45,723 bases of DNA from Caulobacteraceae bacterium (GTDB taxonomy: Bacteria > Pseudomonadota > Alphaproteobacteria > Caulobacterales > Caulobacteraceae), in the NCBI GenBank assembly GCA_025359665.1, contig JANYFU010000356.1, positions 1-45,723 on the forward strand, written 5' to 3'. Shown piece after piece: positions 34,200 through 43,346 of this stretch. A program made the translations under genes and the position numbers. The first letter of the stretch is position 1. Every line of letters begins with the position of its first letter. Below the pieces are notes generated by a model, which was given only the letters and a program-made list of their open reading frames with translations, was not told where the DNA came from and made no database searches.

Positions 34200-34741
34200 G
34201 TCGGCTTCGCCATATGGGTCGCCAGAGCAGAAATGATTGAGTCGACCGCAACCTGATGTGCCGCTTCGCCGGTTTCCACCACGACGTCGGCCTGTTCGAA
34301 AGCGGGGTAACGGTCGCGGACATGGGCCTTCAAAACGGTCATCGGATCCTTTCCAATCAGCAACGGCCGATGGTCTCGGCGGGCGACCCGCCGGGCCAAG
34401 ATTTGCAGGTCGGCTTTGAGCCAGACCGAAATGGCCTTCTGCTTTATCAGATTTCTGGTTTCATCCTGGACGAAGGCGCCGCCACCAGTGGCCAGGACGT
34501 GTGGCGGTTCATCGAGCAACCGTCCGATCACCCGCCGCTCCCCATCGCGAAACGCGGCCTCGCCAAACAGCGTGAAGATGTCGGCAATGGTGCGCCCGGC
34601 CGCAGCTTCGATCTCTGTGTCCGCGTCGCGAAATGGCAAGCCCAGGGCAGTGGCCAGACGTCGTCCGATACTGCTCTTGCCTACCCCCATGAGGCCGACC
34701 AGAGCGATTGTCTTTCGGGGCGGGGTGATCAACACGGTCAT
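34196..34741 (-). CDS. aroK: Shikimate kinase
   Basis: A 181-residue P-loop kinase that phosphorylates shikimate with ATP. Walker A is GLMGVGKS (residues 16-23), the shikimate-binding Asp lies in [17 protein letters not shown]-type glycine loop appears as LATGGGAFV, and RDHRPLL is the lid Arg region. I start at ATG 34741 ([10 protein letters not shown]); upstream in-frame codons up to 34825 would overlap the xerD leader and lack homology. The ATG has no clear ribosome site. It is first in the aroK-aroB-CorC-like-receiver operon and diverges from xerD across 96 bases. Confidence 0.95.
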   Translation of the reverse strand: MTVLITPPRKTIALVGLMGVGKSSIGRRLATALGLPFRDADTEIEAAAGRTIADIFTLFGEAAFRDGERRVIGRLLDEPPHVLATGGGAFVQDETRNLIKQKAISVWLKADLQILARRVARRDHRPLLIGKDPMTVLKAHVRDRYPAFEQADVVVETGEAAHQVAVDSIISALATHMAKPT

Positions 34742-34837
34742 GACCAGTTGCGGCTTTACACGACGGGGCGGCGCGGCGCCAAGTTTGCCCCCTCGCCAGT
34801 TTGCCGGAGCGGCGGGCGCAATCAAGAGGAACGGCCG

Positions 34838-35752
34838 ATGAGCGGCGCTGACTGGGTGGAGGCATTCCTGGAAATGATGGCGGCCGAGCGCGCCGCCGCC
34901 GCCAATACGCTGACCGCCTACGCCCGGGACCTGGCGGATCTTCGGGGTTTCCTGGCCAGGCGCATGACCGATCTGCCGGGCGCGGTCGCGGAACAGCTGG
35001 AGGCCTATTTTCAGGATCTGTCCGTCCGTGGACTGTCGTCATCCACCGCCGCGCGCCGACGGTCGGCCGCGCGTCAGTTCTATCGGTTCGTGCTTGGCGA
35101 GGGGTGGCGGCGCGATGATCCCACATCCCGCGTGGAAGCGCCTCGCCCGGGACGTCCCCTGCCGAAGATTCTTACCCGGGAGGAGATGAAAAACTTGATC
35201 GAAGCCTCCGCGGCGAAGGATGGCGCGACCGGCCTTCGGTTGAGCGCGATGGTCGAACTCCTCTACGCCTCGGGGTTGAGGATATCGGAGCTGGTAGCGC
35301 TGCCCCTGGCGCCCTTCACTCAGGAACCCGACTATCTGATCGTCAAGGGAAAGGGGGGCAAGGAACGCCTCGCGCCGCTGAGCGAAACCGCCCGCGCGGC
35401 CGTCAGGGCCTATCTGCCGGTTCGGCTGTCGTTCTTTCCGAAAGGAGTCAAAGCCAGCCCGTGGCTTTTTCCGTCCCGAGGGCGGGCGGGCCGCCTGACC
35501 ACCCGGCGGTTCGCTCAACTGCTGGACGAATCGGCCCTGGACGCCGGCCTGGACCCGGCCAAGGTCAGCCCGCACGTCCTGCGGCACGCCTTCGCCACCC
35601 ATCTGCTCGAGGGCGGCGCGGACCTTCGCGTGGTCCAGGCCCTGCTCGGTCATGCCGACATCGCCACCACCCAGATCTACACCCACGTGACTCAGGATCG
35701 TTTGCGAGAGGTGGTGGAGACCAAGCACCCGCTGTCGCGGCGGCGGGACTGA
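34838..35752 (+). CDS. xerD: Tyrosine recombinase XerD
   Basis: A 304-residue tyrosine recombinase acting with XerC at dif to resolve chromosome dimers. Catalytic residues lie at nearly the same numbers as in Escherichia coli XerD: Arg148 (ASGLRISEL), Lys172 (GKGGKERL), His246 and Arg249 (SPHVLRHAFATHL), His272 (LLGHADI) and the nucleophile Tyr281 (QIYTHV). The N-terminal SAM-like domain (1-100) is complete. AAGAGGA at about 34824-34830 supports ATG 34838. The gene pair xerD/aroK in divergent order is common in alphaproteobacteria, so this is the housekeeping copy and not a mobile-element integrase. Confidence 0.95.
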   Translation: MSGADWVEAFLEMMAAERAAAANTLTAYARDLADLRGFLARRMTDLPGAVAEQLEAYFQDLSVRGLSSSTAARRRSAARQFYRFVLGEGWRRDDPTSRVEAPRPGRPLPKILTREEMKNLIEASAAKDGATGLRLSAMVELLYASGLRISELVALPLAPFTQEPDYLIVKGKGGKERLAPLSETARAAVRAYLPVRLSFFPKGVKASPWLFPSRGRAGRLTTRRFAQLLDESALDAGLDPAKVSPHVLRHAFATHLLEGGADLRVVQALLGHADIATTQIYTHVTQDRLREVVETKHPLSRRRD

Positions 35753-35778
35753 ACGTCTTCCTCGCCGAATCCGGCTGA

Positions 35779-36144
35779 CTATGGTTTGAGCAGAGCGAGG
35801 ACCAATTCGGCGGGTCTGGTCAGCTTGGCGCCCAGAGGGGTCACGACGATCGGGCGGTTGACCAGGATCGGATGGGTGACCATCGCGTCCAGTATCTGAT
35901 CGTCGCTGGCCGAGGCATCGAAAAGCCCTAGCTCGGCCGCCGGCGAGCCCTTCTCGCGCATCGCTTGCCGGGGTGTGACGGACATCGCCCCAAACAGGCG
36001 TTCAAGTTGAGGGCGGGTCCAACCTGCCTTCAGATATTCCACCACGGTGGGTTGGTAGCCTGCCGCCCTGATCGTCTCCAGCGTATTGCGCGAGGTCCCG
36101 CAGGCCGGATTGTGATAGATGGTGATAGGGAAATCGGTGCTCAT
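35779..36144 (-). CDS. arsC: Arsenate reductase (glutaredoxin type)
   Basis: A 121-residue thioredoxin-fold arsenate reductase. The catalytic Cys15 lies in YHNPACGTSRNTLETI, nearly identical to Escherichia coli ArsC, and the arsenate-binding Arg residues are in SVTPRQAMR, LVNRPIVV and LTRPAELV. It reduces arsenate to arsenite using glutathione and glutaredoxin. The ATG at 36144 is chosen because the family N-terminus begins there. No ars repressor or pump lies beside it. It diverges from accA across about 130 bases, which hold no promoter I can name. Confidence 0.94.
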   Translation of the reverse strand: MSTDFPITIYHNPACGTSRNTLETIRAAGYQPTVVEYLKAGWTRPQLERLFGAMSVTPRQAMREKGSPAAELGLFDASASDDQILDAMVTHPILVNRPIVVTPLGAKLTRPAELVLALLKP

Positions 36145-36275
36145 ACGGCTTGTACTAACGATATGCGCTTGCGACCGCCAGCGGCACACGATCCGCTGTT
36201 TGTCGCGAACTTGCTCCCCGAGACCTTCGCGCCTAGTTTGCGCGCCTTTTTCCGGGTGGGACCCGACACGACGCC

Positions 36276-37229
36276 ATGGCCACGCACTATCTGGAATTCG
36301 AGCGACCGATCGCGCAACTCGAAGCCAAGATCGACGAGCTCTCGAAGCTTTCCGAGACAACCGGGCCGGGGGCCCTCGACGCGGAGATCGCGGCCTTGCG
36401 CGCGCGCGTGGAGCGGGTGCGGCTGGAAGCTTATTCCCATCTCGACGCCTGGCAGAAGACCCAGATCGCCCGCCACCCGCAACGGCCCCACTTCGTCGAC
36501 TACATCGGTGGCCTGATCGACGAATTCGTCGAACTTCGCGGCGACCGAAAGTTCGCGGATGATCAGGCCATCATGGGCGGTCTCGGTAGATTTCGAGGTC
36601 AGGCCGTCATGGTGATAGGTCAGGAAAAGGGCCACGACACCACCACTCGTATCAAGCATAACTTCGGCGCCGCTCGCCCCGAGGGCTACCGTAAGGCCGT
36701 GCGATTGATGGACCTCGCCGAGCAGTTCAACCTGCCGGTGCTGTCCTTTGTCGACACGGGCGGAGCTTATCCCGGTATCGGCGGCGAAGAGCGCGGCGTG
36801 GCCGAGGCGATCGCCCGGGCCACGGAGCGGTGTATCACTCTGGGCGTGCCGATGATTGCGGTGATTACCGGCGAGGGCATGAGCGGCGGCGCCATCGGCA
36901 TCGCCGCCGCCAACCGGGTGCTGATCCTTGAGCATGCCATCTATGCGGTGATCTCGCCCGAGGGCTGCGCCTCGATCCTGCAGCGTGATCGAGGCCTGGC
37001 CGAGGGGGCCGCTAAGGCCCTGAAAATCACGGCCCAGGATCTGATCGGCCTGAGGGTCGTTGATCGGATCATCGGAGAGCCGATTGGCGGAGCCCATGCC
37101 GATCCCAAAGGCGCCATTGATCGGGTCGGGGCGGTTTTAGAGGAGGAGTTGGCTTTGCTCCTGCCCCTGTCGCCCGACGCTTTGAGGGATCAGAGGGCCG
37201 AGAGGTTCTACGCCATCGGGCGGCCCTGA
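36276..37229 (+). CDS. accA: Acetyl-CoA carboxylase carboxyltransferase subunit alpha
   Basis: A 317-residue alpha subunit of the carboxyltransferase that makes malonyl-CoA, the first step of fatty-acid synthesis, together with AccD. Family motifs: MATHYLEFERPIAQLEAKI at the start, FVDTGGAYPGIGGEERG (CoA/biotin site), GEGMSGGAIGIAAANRV, and SPEGCASILQRD. The length is standard and complete. It diverges from arsC and converges with the ferredoxin gene across a 33-base gap that holds a hairpin. accD is not in the window. Confidence 0.97.
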   Translation: MATHYLEFERPIAQLEAKIDELSKLSETTGPGALDAEIAALRARVERVRLEAYSHLDAWQKTQIARHPQRPHFVDYIGGLIDEFVELRGDRKFADDQAIMGGLGRFRGQAVMVIGQEKGHDTTTRIKHNFGAARPEGYRKAVRLMDLAEQFNLPVLSFVDTGGAYPGIGGEERGVAEAIARATERCITLGVPMIAVITGEGMSGGAIGIAAANRVLILEHAIYAVISPEGCASILQRDRGLAEGAAKALKITAQDLIGLRVVDRIIGEPIGGAHADPKGAIDRVGAVLEEELALLLPLSPDALRDQRAERFYAIGRP

Positions 37230-37231
37230 CA

Positions 37232-37252
37232 GAGCCGCCACGCCGGCGGCTC
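37232..37252. terminator. Hairpin between convergent accA and ferredoxin genes
   Basis: GAGCCGCC (37232-37239) pairs perfectly with GGCGGCTC (37245-37252) around a five-base loop. No T-run follows on either strand. Its place between two convergent stops suggests a two-way transcription terminator. Confidence 0.5.
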
Positions 37253-37262
37253 CGTAGACCAA

Positions 37263-38835
<1,573 letters not shown>

Positions 38836-38849
38836 GGGGTGGATTTGGC

Positions 38850-39632
38850 CTAAACTACCCGCTCCACCAGCATTTCCTTGATCTCGCCGATCGCCTTGGC
38901 CGGGTTGAGGCCCTTGGGGCAGACCTGGGCGCAGTTCATGATCGTGTGGCAGCGATAGAGCTTGAAGGGGTCCTCCAGGGCGTCCAGCCGATCGCCGGTG
39001 GCCTCATCCCGGCTGTCGACCAGCCATCGACGGGCCTGAAGCAGGGTGGCGGGACCGAGGTATTTCTCGCCGTTCCACCAATAGCTAGGGCAGGAGGTGG
39101 TGCAGCAGGCGCACAGGATACACTCATAGAGGCCGTCGAGCTTGGCGCGGTCGTCTTCCGACTGTCGCCACTCGCCTTGGGGCTCTGGGGTGCTGGTGTG
39201 CAGCCAGGGTTCGATCGAGGCGTATTGGGCGTAGAACAGGGTCATGTCCGCCACCAAATCCTTGATCACCGCCATATGGGGCAATGGCGAGATCTGAATT
39301 TCCTTGCCTGGAACCTCTTCCCAGCCGTGGGTGCAGGCCAGGGTGTTGCGGCCGCCGATGTTCATCGAGCAGGATCCACACACGCCTTCGCGGCAGGAAC
39401 GCCGGAAGGCCAGAGTGGAATCGACGCTGTTCTTGATGTGGATCAGGGCGTCCAGCACCATCGGGCCGAACGTGGTCGTATCGAGGTCATAGGTGTCCCA
39501 GACGGGGTTGCCGTCGCCTTCCGGGTCCCAGCGATAGACCTTGAACCGCTTGACGTTGGTCGCGCCGGCGGGCGCCGGGTGATGGCGGCCCTTGCCGACC
39601 TTCGAGTTCTTTGGGAGCAGCAGCTCGACCAT
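38850..39632 (-). CDS. sdhB: Succinate dehydrogenase iron-sulfur subunit
   Basis: A 260-residue subunit of complex II that passes electrons from FAD to ubiquinone. The 2Fe-2S cluster ligands are in [16 protein letters not shown] and NTLACTHG, the 4Fe-4S and 3Fe-4S ligands in [17 protein letters not shown] and [12 protein letters not shown]. The length is standard. AAGGACG precedes the ATG at 39632. It follows sdhA by 46 bases in the order C-D-A-B. Confidence 0.97.
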   Translation of the reverse strand: MVELLLPKNSKVGKGRHHPAPAGATNVKRFKVYRWDPEGDGNPVWDTYDLDTTTFGPMVLDALIHIKNSVDSTLAFRRSCREGVCGSCSMNIGGRNTLACTHGWEEVPGKEIQISPLPHMAVIKDLVADMTLFYAQYASIEPWLHTSTPEPQGEWRQSEDDRAKLDGLYECILCACCTTSCPSYWWNGEKYLGPATLLQARRWLVDSRDEATGDRLDALEDPFKLYRCHTIMNCAQVCPKGLNPAKAIGEIKEMLVERVV

Positions 39633-39678
39633 GAGTTCGTCCTTGAAACGGGCTTGGATGGGCGGTGGCGCGTGGCGG

Positions 39679-41466
39679 CTAGTAGACCCGCGCTTTGGGC
39701 GGGATGTAGGCGATGTCGTTGGTCATGGTGTAACTGTGCACCGGCCGATAATCGATGGTGACCTTGCCCGTCGTGTCGTCGAACCAGGTCAGGGTGTGCT
39801 TCATCCAGTTTGCATCATCCCGCGCGGAGAAGTCCTCGCGGGCGTGGGCGCCGCGGCTTTCGGTGCGGTTGACCGCCCCGGCCACGGTGACGACGGCTTG
39901 GCCAATCAGGTTCTCGAACTCGAGGGCCTCCACAAGATCGGTGTTCCAGATCAGGCCGCGGTCGGTGACGCGCACGTCGCCGCGCTTGGCGTGCACCGCG
40001 TCGAGACGGCGGGCGCCTGACTCAAGCGTCTCGCCGGTCCGATAGACCGCGGCGTCCTCCTGGGAGGCCATCTGCATCTCCAGGCGCAGATCGGCCACGG
40101 ACGTCGAGCCCGACGCGTGGCGCAAGCGGTCGAAACGGGCGAAATGGGGATCGGTCCATTCGGCCTTGAGTTCACGCTGGGTTGCCCCAGGCTTGAGCGT
40201 TTCTGCGCAATGCAGGCCCACGGCGCGGCCGAACACCACAAGGTCGATCAGGGAGTTGGAACCCAGGCGGTTGGCGCCGTGCACCGAAACACAGGCCGCC
40301 TCGCCGACCGCCATCAGGCCGGGAATGATCGCGTCGGGATTTTCCCCATTCACCGTCACCGCTTCGCCGTGCAGGTTCGTGGGGATGCCACCCATGTTGT
40401 AGTGGACGGTCGGCAACACCGGGATCGGCGCCTTGGTCACGTCGACGCCGGCGAACACCTTGGCGGTTTCCGAAATGCCAGGCAGGCGCTCGTGCAGGAT
40501 TTTCGGATCGAGGTGGTCCAGGTGCAGATAGATGTGGTCCTTCTTCGGACCCACGCCGCGGCCTTCACGGATTTCGATAGTCATGGCCCGGCTGACCATG
40601 TCGCGCGGCGCCAGATCCTTCACCGTGGGGGCGTAGCGCTCCATGAACCGCTCGCCCTCGGAATTGGTCAGGTAGCCGCCCTCGCCCCGGGCGCCCTCGG
40701 TGATCAGGCAGCCGGCGCCATAGATGCCGGTGGGGTGGAACTGCACGAACTCCATATCCTGAAGCGGCAGGCCGGCGCGCAGGGCCATGCCGCCGCCATC
40801 GCCCGTGCACGTGTGGGCCGAGGTGCAGGAGAAATAGGCGCGGCCATAGCCGCCCGTCGCCAGCACCACCGTTTGGGCGGAAAAGCGATGCATGGTGCCG
40901 TCATCAAGCTTCCAGGCGGTGACCCCCCGGCAGACACCCTCGTCCATGATCAGATCGAGGCCGAAATATTCGATGAAGAATTCGACGCTCTTGCTCAGCG
41001 CCTGGCCATACATGGTGTGCAGCATCGCGTGGCCGGTGCGGTCGGCCGCGGCGCAGGTGCGTTGGATCGGCGCCTCGCCGTAGTTCTTGGTCATGCCGCC
41101 GAAGGCGCGCTGGTAAATCTTGCCTTCGGGCGTGCGCGAGAACGGCACGCCCCAGTGTTCGAGCTCATAGACCGCCGCTGGCGCGTTGCGGACCAGGTAT
41201 TCGATGGCGTCCTGGTCGCCCAGCCAGTCCGAACCCTTGACGGTGTCGTACATGTGCCACCGCCAGTCGTCCTGGCCCATGTTGCCAAGGCTGGCCGAAA
41301 TGCCGCCCTGGGCGGCTACGGTGTGAGAGCGGGTCGGGAACACCTTGGTGATGCAGGCGGTCTTCAGTCCAGCCGCGGCGCACCCCAGAGCCGCGCGTAG
41401 CCCGGAGCCGCCGGCTCCGACCACCACGACGTCGAACCGGTGGTCGATCACCTCATAGGACGCCAT
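39679..41466 (-). CDS. sdhA: Succinate dehydrogenase flavoprotein subunit
   Basis: A 595-residue FAD subunit that oxidises succinate to fumarate in the TCA cycle. The FAD site is [20 protein letters not shown], covalent flavin attachment is at the His in [19 protein letters not shown], and the substrate-site region [19 protein letters not shown] is present. I start at ATG 41466 (MASYEVIDH); an in-frame extension reaches into sdhD and is rejected. The gap to sdhD is 2 bases, so they are translated as one unit. Confidence 0.97.
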   Translation of the reverse strand: MASYEVIDHRFDVVVVGAGGSGLRAALGCAAAGLKTACITKVFPTRSHTVAAQGGISASLGNMGQDDWRWHMYDTVKGSDWLGDQDAIEYLVRNAPAAVYELEHWGVPFSRTPEGKIYQRAFGGMTKNYGEAPIQRTCAAADRTGHAMLHTMYGQALSKSVEFFIEYFGLDLIMDEGVCRGVTAWKLDDGTMHRFSAQTVVLATGGYGRAYFSCTSAHTCTGDGGGMALRAGLPLQDMEFVQFHPTGIYGAGCLITEGARGEGGYLTNSEGERFMERYAPTVKDLAPRDMVSRAMTIEIREGRGVGPKKDHIYLHLDHLDPKILHERLPGISETAKVFAGVDVTKAPIPVLPTVHYNMGGIPTNLHGEAVTVNGENPDAIIPGLMAVGEAACVSVHGANRLGSNSLIDLVVFGRAVGLHCAETLKPGATQRELKAEWTDPHFARFDRLRHASGSTSVADLRLEMQMASQEDAAVYRTGETLESGARRLDAVHAKRGDVRVTDRGLIWNTDLVEALEFENLIGQAVVTVAGAVNRTESRGAHAREDFSARDDANWMKHTLTWFDDTTGKVTIDYRPVHSYTMTNDIAYIPPKARVY

Positions 41467-41468
41467 GC

Positions 41469-41879
41469 TCAACTTCCCCCGCCGATCAAGGCCACTTTCA
41501 AAACACAGACAATCGTCAGCGCCATGCCGCCCCAGCAGGCGAAGGCGTTGGCCATCAGCAGCAGGGCCTTGGTGGTCGGCTTGCCGATGTAGTCCTCGAC
41601 GATCACGGTCATACCCACTTGCATGTGATAGAAACCGACGATCGCCAGCAGCAGCAGCAGGACCGCGTTGACCGGCGAACCGATCCACTGGACCGCGCCG
41701 TCATAGCCTCCACGCGCCAGGGTGAGCGCCGACCACACGCCCCAGATCACCAGGAATATCAGCGCCACCGAGGTGACGCGCTCGCCAATGAAACGGCCGA
41801 CGCCGCTCTTGGCCGAGCCTAGGCCCCGGGCGCGGCCTAGGGCGGTGCGATAGGCCGAGGATTTCGAATTGGTCGACAT
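41469..41879 (-). CDS. sdhD: Succinate dehydrogenase membrane anchor subunit
   Basis: A 136-residue membrane anchor with three membrane helices (about residues 37-55, 67-88 and 106-130). The haem-ligand region [17 protein letters not shown] carries the family His and the HxxxGxxxxxxDY pattern. With SdhC it holds haem b and the ubiquinone site. The ATG at 41879 abuts the sdhC stop. The first 35 residues are soluble, longer than in Escherichia coli but common in alphaproteobacteria. Confidence 0.94.
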   Translation of the reverse strand: MSTNSKSSAYRTALGRARGLGSAKSGVGRFIGERVTSVALIFLVIWGVWSALTLARGGYDGAVQWIGSPVNAVLLLLLAIVGFYHMQVGMTVIVEDYIGKPTTKALLLMANAFACWGGMALTIVCVLKVALIGGGS

Positions 41880-42287
41880 CTAGAGCGCCCCCGTCATGGC
41901 CGCGATCACCCAGACAGCGACGGAGGCGACAACCGCGAACGCCATCGCGGCCCAGGCGCTCGCGCTGGCTTCGCCCTTGGCGTAGCCCTTGCCCAAATCC
42001 CATATCAGATGACGCAGGCCGCCGGCCAAGTGGAGAAACACCGCGACCGTGAAGCCAAACAGTACCAGTTTGCCGAGGAATGATCCTAAAAGCCCCATAT
42101 ACAGGTCATAGGTTTCTTTTCCTGAAACCAGCGCCAGCGCCCAGCCGGCCAGGAGAAAAATACCGGCGTAGAGCGCTCCTCCGGTCACGCGCGTAAAAAT
42201 CGACATGGCCATGGTCACATGCCATCGCCAAATAAGCAGGTGCGGAGACAGCGGGCGCTCCCGAGCGCCTGGTGAGGCTAAAGCCAT
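41880..42287 (-). CDS. sdhC: Succinate dehydrogenase cytochrome b556 subunit
   Basis: A 135-residue membrane subunit. RPLSPHLLIWRW is the family N-terminal signature, SIFTRVTGGALY carries the quinone-site Ser and Arg, and FLHLAGGLRHLIWDLG holds the haem-ligand His. Three membrane helices are evident. A weak GAGGGG (complement of 42300-42305) lies 12 bases before the ATG at 42287. It is the first gene of the sdh operon, with a well-matched promoter at 42322-42349. Confidence 0.95.
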   Translation of the reverse strand: MALASPGARERPLSPHLLIWRWHVTMAMSIFTRVTGGALYAGIFLLAGWALALVSGKETYDLYMGLLGSFLGKLVLFGFTVAVFLHLAGGLRHLIWDLGKGYAKGEASASAWAAMAFAVVASVAVWVIAAMTGAL

Positions 42288-42321
42288 CGAACTACATTGC
42301 CCCTCTATATCCCTGGCACAC

Positions 42322-42349
42322 GTTCTAGACCGTGCGCGGGGGGTGTCAA
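42322..42349 (-). promoter_or_regulatory. Putative housekeeping promoter of the sdh operon
   Basis: On the leftward strand, TTGACAC (42349-42343) is followed after 13 bases by TCTAGAAC (42329-42322). This fits the Caulobacter housekeeping consensus TTGACgS-N10-14-GCTANAWC at nearly every position. Transcription would begin about 25-30 bases before the sdhC ATG. Confidence 0.65.
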
Positions 42350-42380
42350 CGAAAGCGGGTCCCGCGCCGTGGCAAAAGCG

Positions 42381-43346
42381 TCACGCCAATCGTTCCGCCG
42401 CGCCGACCTCGAAGTCCTGGGTGAGCCAAAACCCCAGTTCGGCCTCTTGCGACGCCGACAGGCCCAGGGTCTCCGCGATCGGGTGGCTCGCCGAAGGGGT
42501 GATGTCCACAACCGTCGGCGCATGCAACAGCCCGGCCCCGGTAACCCTCAACGTCTTGGGCGCGACGCTGACAATGGATTGGACCGAAGCCCGTCCGATC
42601 GAAACCGGATCGCGAACCTGCTGAAGCAGAATCTGCGGCATCGACAGGCTGGGCCATGGGGGCAGGTGGAAACCATCGTGCTGGATAGGCGCCCCGCCGA
42701 CAATTCCGCCGATCAGATCCCAGGCCGTCCGGATCATGGAAAACATGTCCGGCGCGACCACGCCCGGACCCCCATGGGCGATAGTGACGAGGGGCTCCAC
42801 GATGGGCCGCTGGCTCGGTCCGAAGACAGGAAAATGCTGGACGTTCAGAGTGACCGTGGGGTCGGCGTGGTCTCCGGCCCGTCGGTTTTCGAAACCCGAG
42901 GCCGTCTTTGGGTAACCGTAGATTTCCCTTCCGCTGGCCATGGCCGATGGTGAATCCACGAACAGGAAACTGGGCAGCCAATAGACTTGCCAGTCAGCCT
43001 CCTGTTTGATCCTGCCACCACGGACGGCGGTCCAAAACCCCACGTCCCATTCCCGCATCACGCCCTTGCTGGCGTCGATCGGGTCGGTCGAGCTCATGGT
43101 GTCGGCGTAGATCGATGTCATCAGCACATGATCGGTCAGGGCGTGGAAAATCAGCTCGCCTCTCGCGGGGCGGTTGAGAACCGTATCGCAGAAACTCTGT
43201 TGGGCGTTGCGGTCACCTCTGAGGAACAGGCCCTGCATCAGGCAACCCTTGGCCCGATAGGGGGGCGAGCCAACGACATCGCCCGGCATGCGGATGAAGA
43301 TCGGAAGCGTGGACGGCGGCATGGCAAAGCTCCGGTCGGGATTCAC
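42381..43346 (-). CDS. Acetoacetate decarboxylase-like protein
   Basis: A 321-residue member of the ADC superfamily. The motif ASGREIYGYPKTAS places Lys147 where acetoacetate decarboxylase has its Schiff-base Lys; the second Lys of the classic KK pair is Thr here. The chain is longer than clostridial ADC (about 245) because of an N-terminal extension and a C-terminal tail. Known relatives include aldolase-dehydratases as well as decarboxylases, so the reaction is open. The ATG overlaps the stop of the upstream regulator (ATGA at 43343-43346), indicating coupled translation. Confidence 0.85.
   Translation of the reverse strand: MNPDRSFAMPPSTLPIFIRMPGDVVGSPPYRAKGCLMQGLFLRGDRNAQQSFCDTVLNRPARGELIFHALTDHVLMTSIYADTMSSTDPIDASKGVMREWDVGFWTAVRGGRIKQEADWQVYWLPSFLFVDSPSAMASGREIYGYPKTASGFENRRAGDHADPTVTLNVQHFPVFGPSQRPIVEPLVTIAHGGPGVVAPDMFSMIRTAWDLIGGIVGGAPIQHDGFHLPPWPSLSMPQILLQQVRDPVSIGRASVQSIVSVAPKTLRVTGAGLLHAPTVVDITPSASHPIAETLGLSASQEAELGFWLTQDFEVGAAERLA

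Noticed and set aside
33255-34256. Long rightward open frame opposite aroB (333 codons)
   Set aside because: Low-complexity antisense translation with no recognisable motif; aroB on the other strand is certain.
34838-35752. Integrase of a mobile element
   Set aside because: The catalytic positions match XerD almost exactly and the aroK neighbourhood is the standard chromosomal one; no attachment sites or cargo are seen.
40117-41400. Long rightward open frame opposite sdhA (427 codons)
   Set aside because: It is an antisense shadow of sdhA produced by high third-position GC; no domain or ribosome site supports it.
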